From Nostoc parmelioides FACHB-3921 (GTDB lineage Bacteria; Cyanobacteriota; Cyanobacteriia; Cyanobacteriales; Nostocaceae): a stretch of 64,000 bases of DNA. A model generated the notes under the pieces. The model searched no databases. It was given only the letters and a program-made list of their open reading frames with translations, and had not been told where the DNA came from. Position 1 is the stretch's first letter. Each line of letters opens with the position of its first letter. This document shows positions 63,028-64,000 of this stretch, one piece after another. The stretch is taken from the NCBI RefSeq assembly GCF_014696625.1, contig NZ_JACJQL010000001.1, positions 186,001-250,000 of the forward strand, read 5' to 3'. The position numbers were made by a program, and so were the translations under genes.

Positions 63028-64000
63028 ATGAATCAACGCTCCCCTCTAACCATCTTGCTGATTGATGATTGCGCCGAAGATCGGGAGATATATCGTTTGT
63101 TTTTGCAGCAGGATAGATTACATACCTACGAGATTTTTCAATTTGAGACAGCACAAGAGGCAATGACATGGTGTGAGCAACAAACACCGGATGTGATTTT
63201 GTTGGATTATTTACTGCCCGATCACGATGGATTAGAGTTTTTGCAAGAACTAAGGGAACACCTGAATAATAGCCAATCTGCTGTGATCATGCTCACAGGA
63301 CAAGGGGACGCAAGTGTCGCTGTCTGTGCCATGAAAAATGGCGCTCAAGATTATTTGATGAAAAATTCTCTGACACCGGAAACATTACAAAGTACGATTC
63401 ATTATGCTGTAGAACGGATGCTGCTGACAAGACAGTTAGAACAAAGTCGGCAACAGCAACAACTAATGGTGGCGATCGCTTTAAGAATTAGGCAATCCCT
63501 GAAGCTAGAAGATATTTTGAGTGTCACGGTCGCGGAAGTGCGTCAGTTCTTGCAAGCAGACCGGGTACTAATTTATCAATTTCAACCTGATATGAGTGGA
63601 ATTGTAGTCGCAGAGTCGGTACTTCCCGGTTGGATAGCCACGAAAGGAGCGCAAATCGAAGATACGTGCTTTCAAGATAGTGTAGGACATAACCATCAAG
63701 TAAAAAAAAGAGCGATCAATGATGTTTATCAGGCAGGCTTAACGAACTGTTATTTAGAACTATTGGAGCAGTTTCGAGTTAAAGCCACTCTGATAGTACC
63801 CATTATGGTGACAAATGAATCATGGGGATTATTAATTGCTCACCAATGCGCTGCACCCCATCAATGGCAGTCATTTGAACTGGACTTATTAGAGCAGCTG
63901 GCGGTACAGATAGCGATCGCAATTCAGCAAGCCAGTGCCTATGAGCAAATACAGACAGAACTACAAGAACGAAAACGAGTAGAAGCAACTCTGCGCGAGA
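63028..64000 (+). CDS. Receiver-GAF signalling protein, probable histidine kinase (partial)
   Basis: From ATG 63028 the frame is open to the window end (about 324 residues). Receiver domain 1-130: LIDDCAEDREIYRLF, Asp60 in ILLDYLLPDHDG, Lys in YLMKNSL. Then a coiled coil and a GAF domain (about 160-300) with the layout of cyanobacterial phytochrome-like GAFs (GLTNCYLELLEQFRVKATLI), but Cys is followed by Tyr rather than His. A new coiled coil (ELQERKRVEATLRE) begins at the edge, so PAS and/or histidine kinase domains probably follow. Divergent from the response regulator at 61870-62460. Confidence 0.82.
   Translation, partial: MNQRSPLTILLIDDCAEDREIYRLFLQQDRLHTYEIFQFETAQEAMTWCEQQTPDVILLDYLLPDHDGLEFLQELREHLNNSQSAVIMLTGQGDASVAVCAMKNGAQDYLMKNSLTPETLQSTIHYAVERMLLTRQLEQSRQQQQLMVAIALRIRQSLKLEDILSVTVAEVRQFLQADRVLIYQFQPDMSGIVVAESVLPGWIATKGAQIEDTCFQDSVGHNHQVKKRAINDVYQAGLTNCYLELLEQFRVKATLIVPIMVTNESWGLLIAHQCAAPHQWQSFELDLLEQLAVQIAIAIQQASAYEQIQTELQERKRVEATLRE

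Overview
The window reads as chromosome of a filamentous, probably heterocyst-forming cyanobacterium of the Nostoc/Anabaena group. The evidence is the very frequent HIP1 octamer GCGATCGC, the Nostoc-type short tandem repeats and AATTCAAA repeats between genes, a sulfolipid gene (sqdX), multi-domain GAF/PAS kinases, a GAF-GAF-PAS adenylate cyclase of the CyaB type and a cyanobacterial gas-vesicle cluster. The H-NOX protein carries the landmark residues of the Nostoc H-NOX (His105, Trp74, Tyr134/Ser136/Arg138), so the source is Nostoc sp. PCC 7120 or a close relative; that assignment rests on memory and was not searched.

Layout. 1-11553: an exopolysaccharide locus. Minus-strand Wzz-like and Wza-like genes diverge from a plus-strand run of pyruvyl transferase, glycosyltransferases, Wzx flippase, an ALG14/ALG13-like pair and an initiating sugar-phosphate transferase fused to a STAS domain, which abuts an RsbW-like kinase gene. 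No Wzy polymerase is visible. 11709-18327: a STAS protein, an 1783-residue Ser/Thr-kinase/ATPase/GAF/histidine-kinase protein and a response regulator. 18529-24288 (minus): H-NOX, HNOBA hybrid histidine kinase and receiver-PP2C phosphatase, apparently one operon. Together these suggest that a nitric-oxide (and perhaps light) sensing phosphorelay drives an RsbU-like phosphatase that could act on the STAS proteins, including the one built into the polysaccharide-initiating enzyme. This is the most interesting hypothesis of the window.

24779-28352: Tat-type aldo/keto reductase, solitary C5-cytosine methyltransferase, Uma2-family nuclease-like protein and a gene remnant. 28353-35657 (minus): omp85, lpxC, fabZ, lpxA, lpxB (outer-membrane biogenesis), preceded by purC. 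36423-46885: small conserved genes, CyaB-type adenylate cyclase, sqdX, an M48 protease, a PhnD-like binding lipoprotein with an apparent frameshift in a nine-base homopolymer, a heme-c (DUF3365) HAMP sensor and a Ser/Thr kinase.

47349-57634: the gas-vesicle cluster: two gvpA copies, gvpC, gvpN, gvpJ, gvpK, gvpF, gvpG, gvpV (inverted), gvpW, and then, in the same apparent transcription unit as gvpW, a tandem ArsA/Get3-like ATPase and a Cdc48-like double AAA+ ATPase, closed by a strong terminator. These two ATPases look like an unrecognised chaperone/unfoldase arm of gas-vesicle assembly. 57906-64000: a NACHT NTPase (possible anti-phage protein) and three receiver/histidine-kinase genes, the last cut by the window edge. 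No tRNA, rRNA, CRISPR array or complete insertion sequence was seen; several MITE-like and hairpin repeats were.
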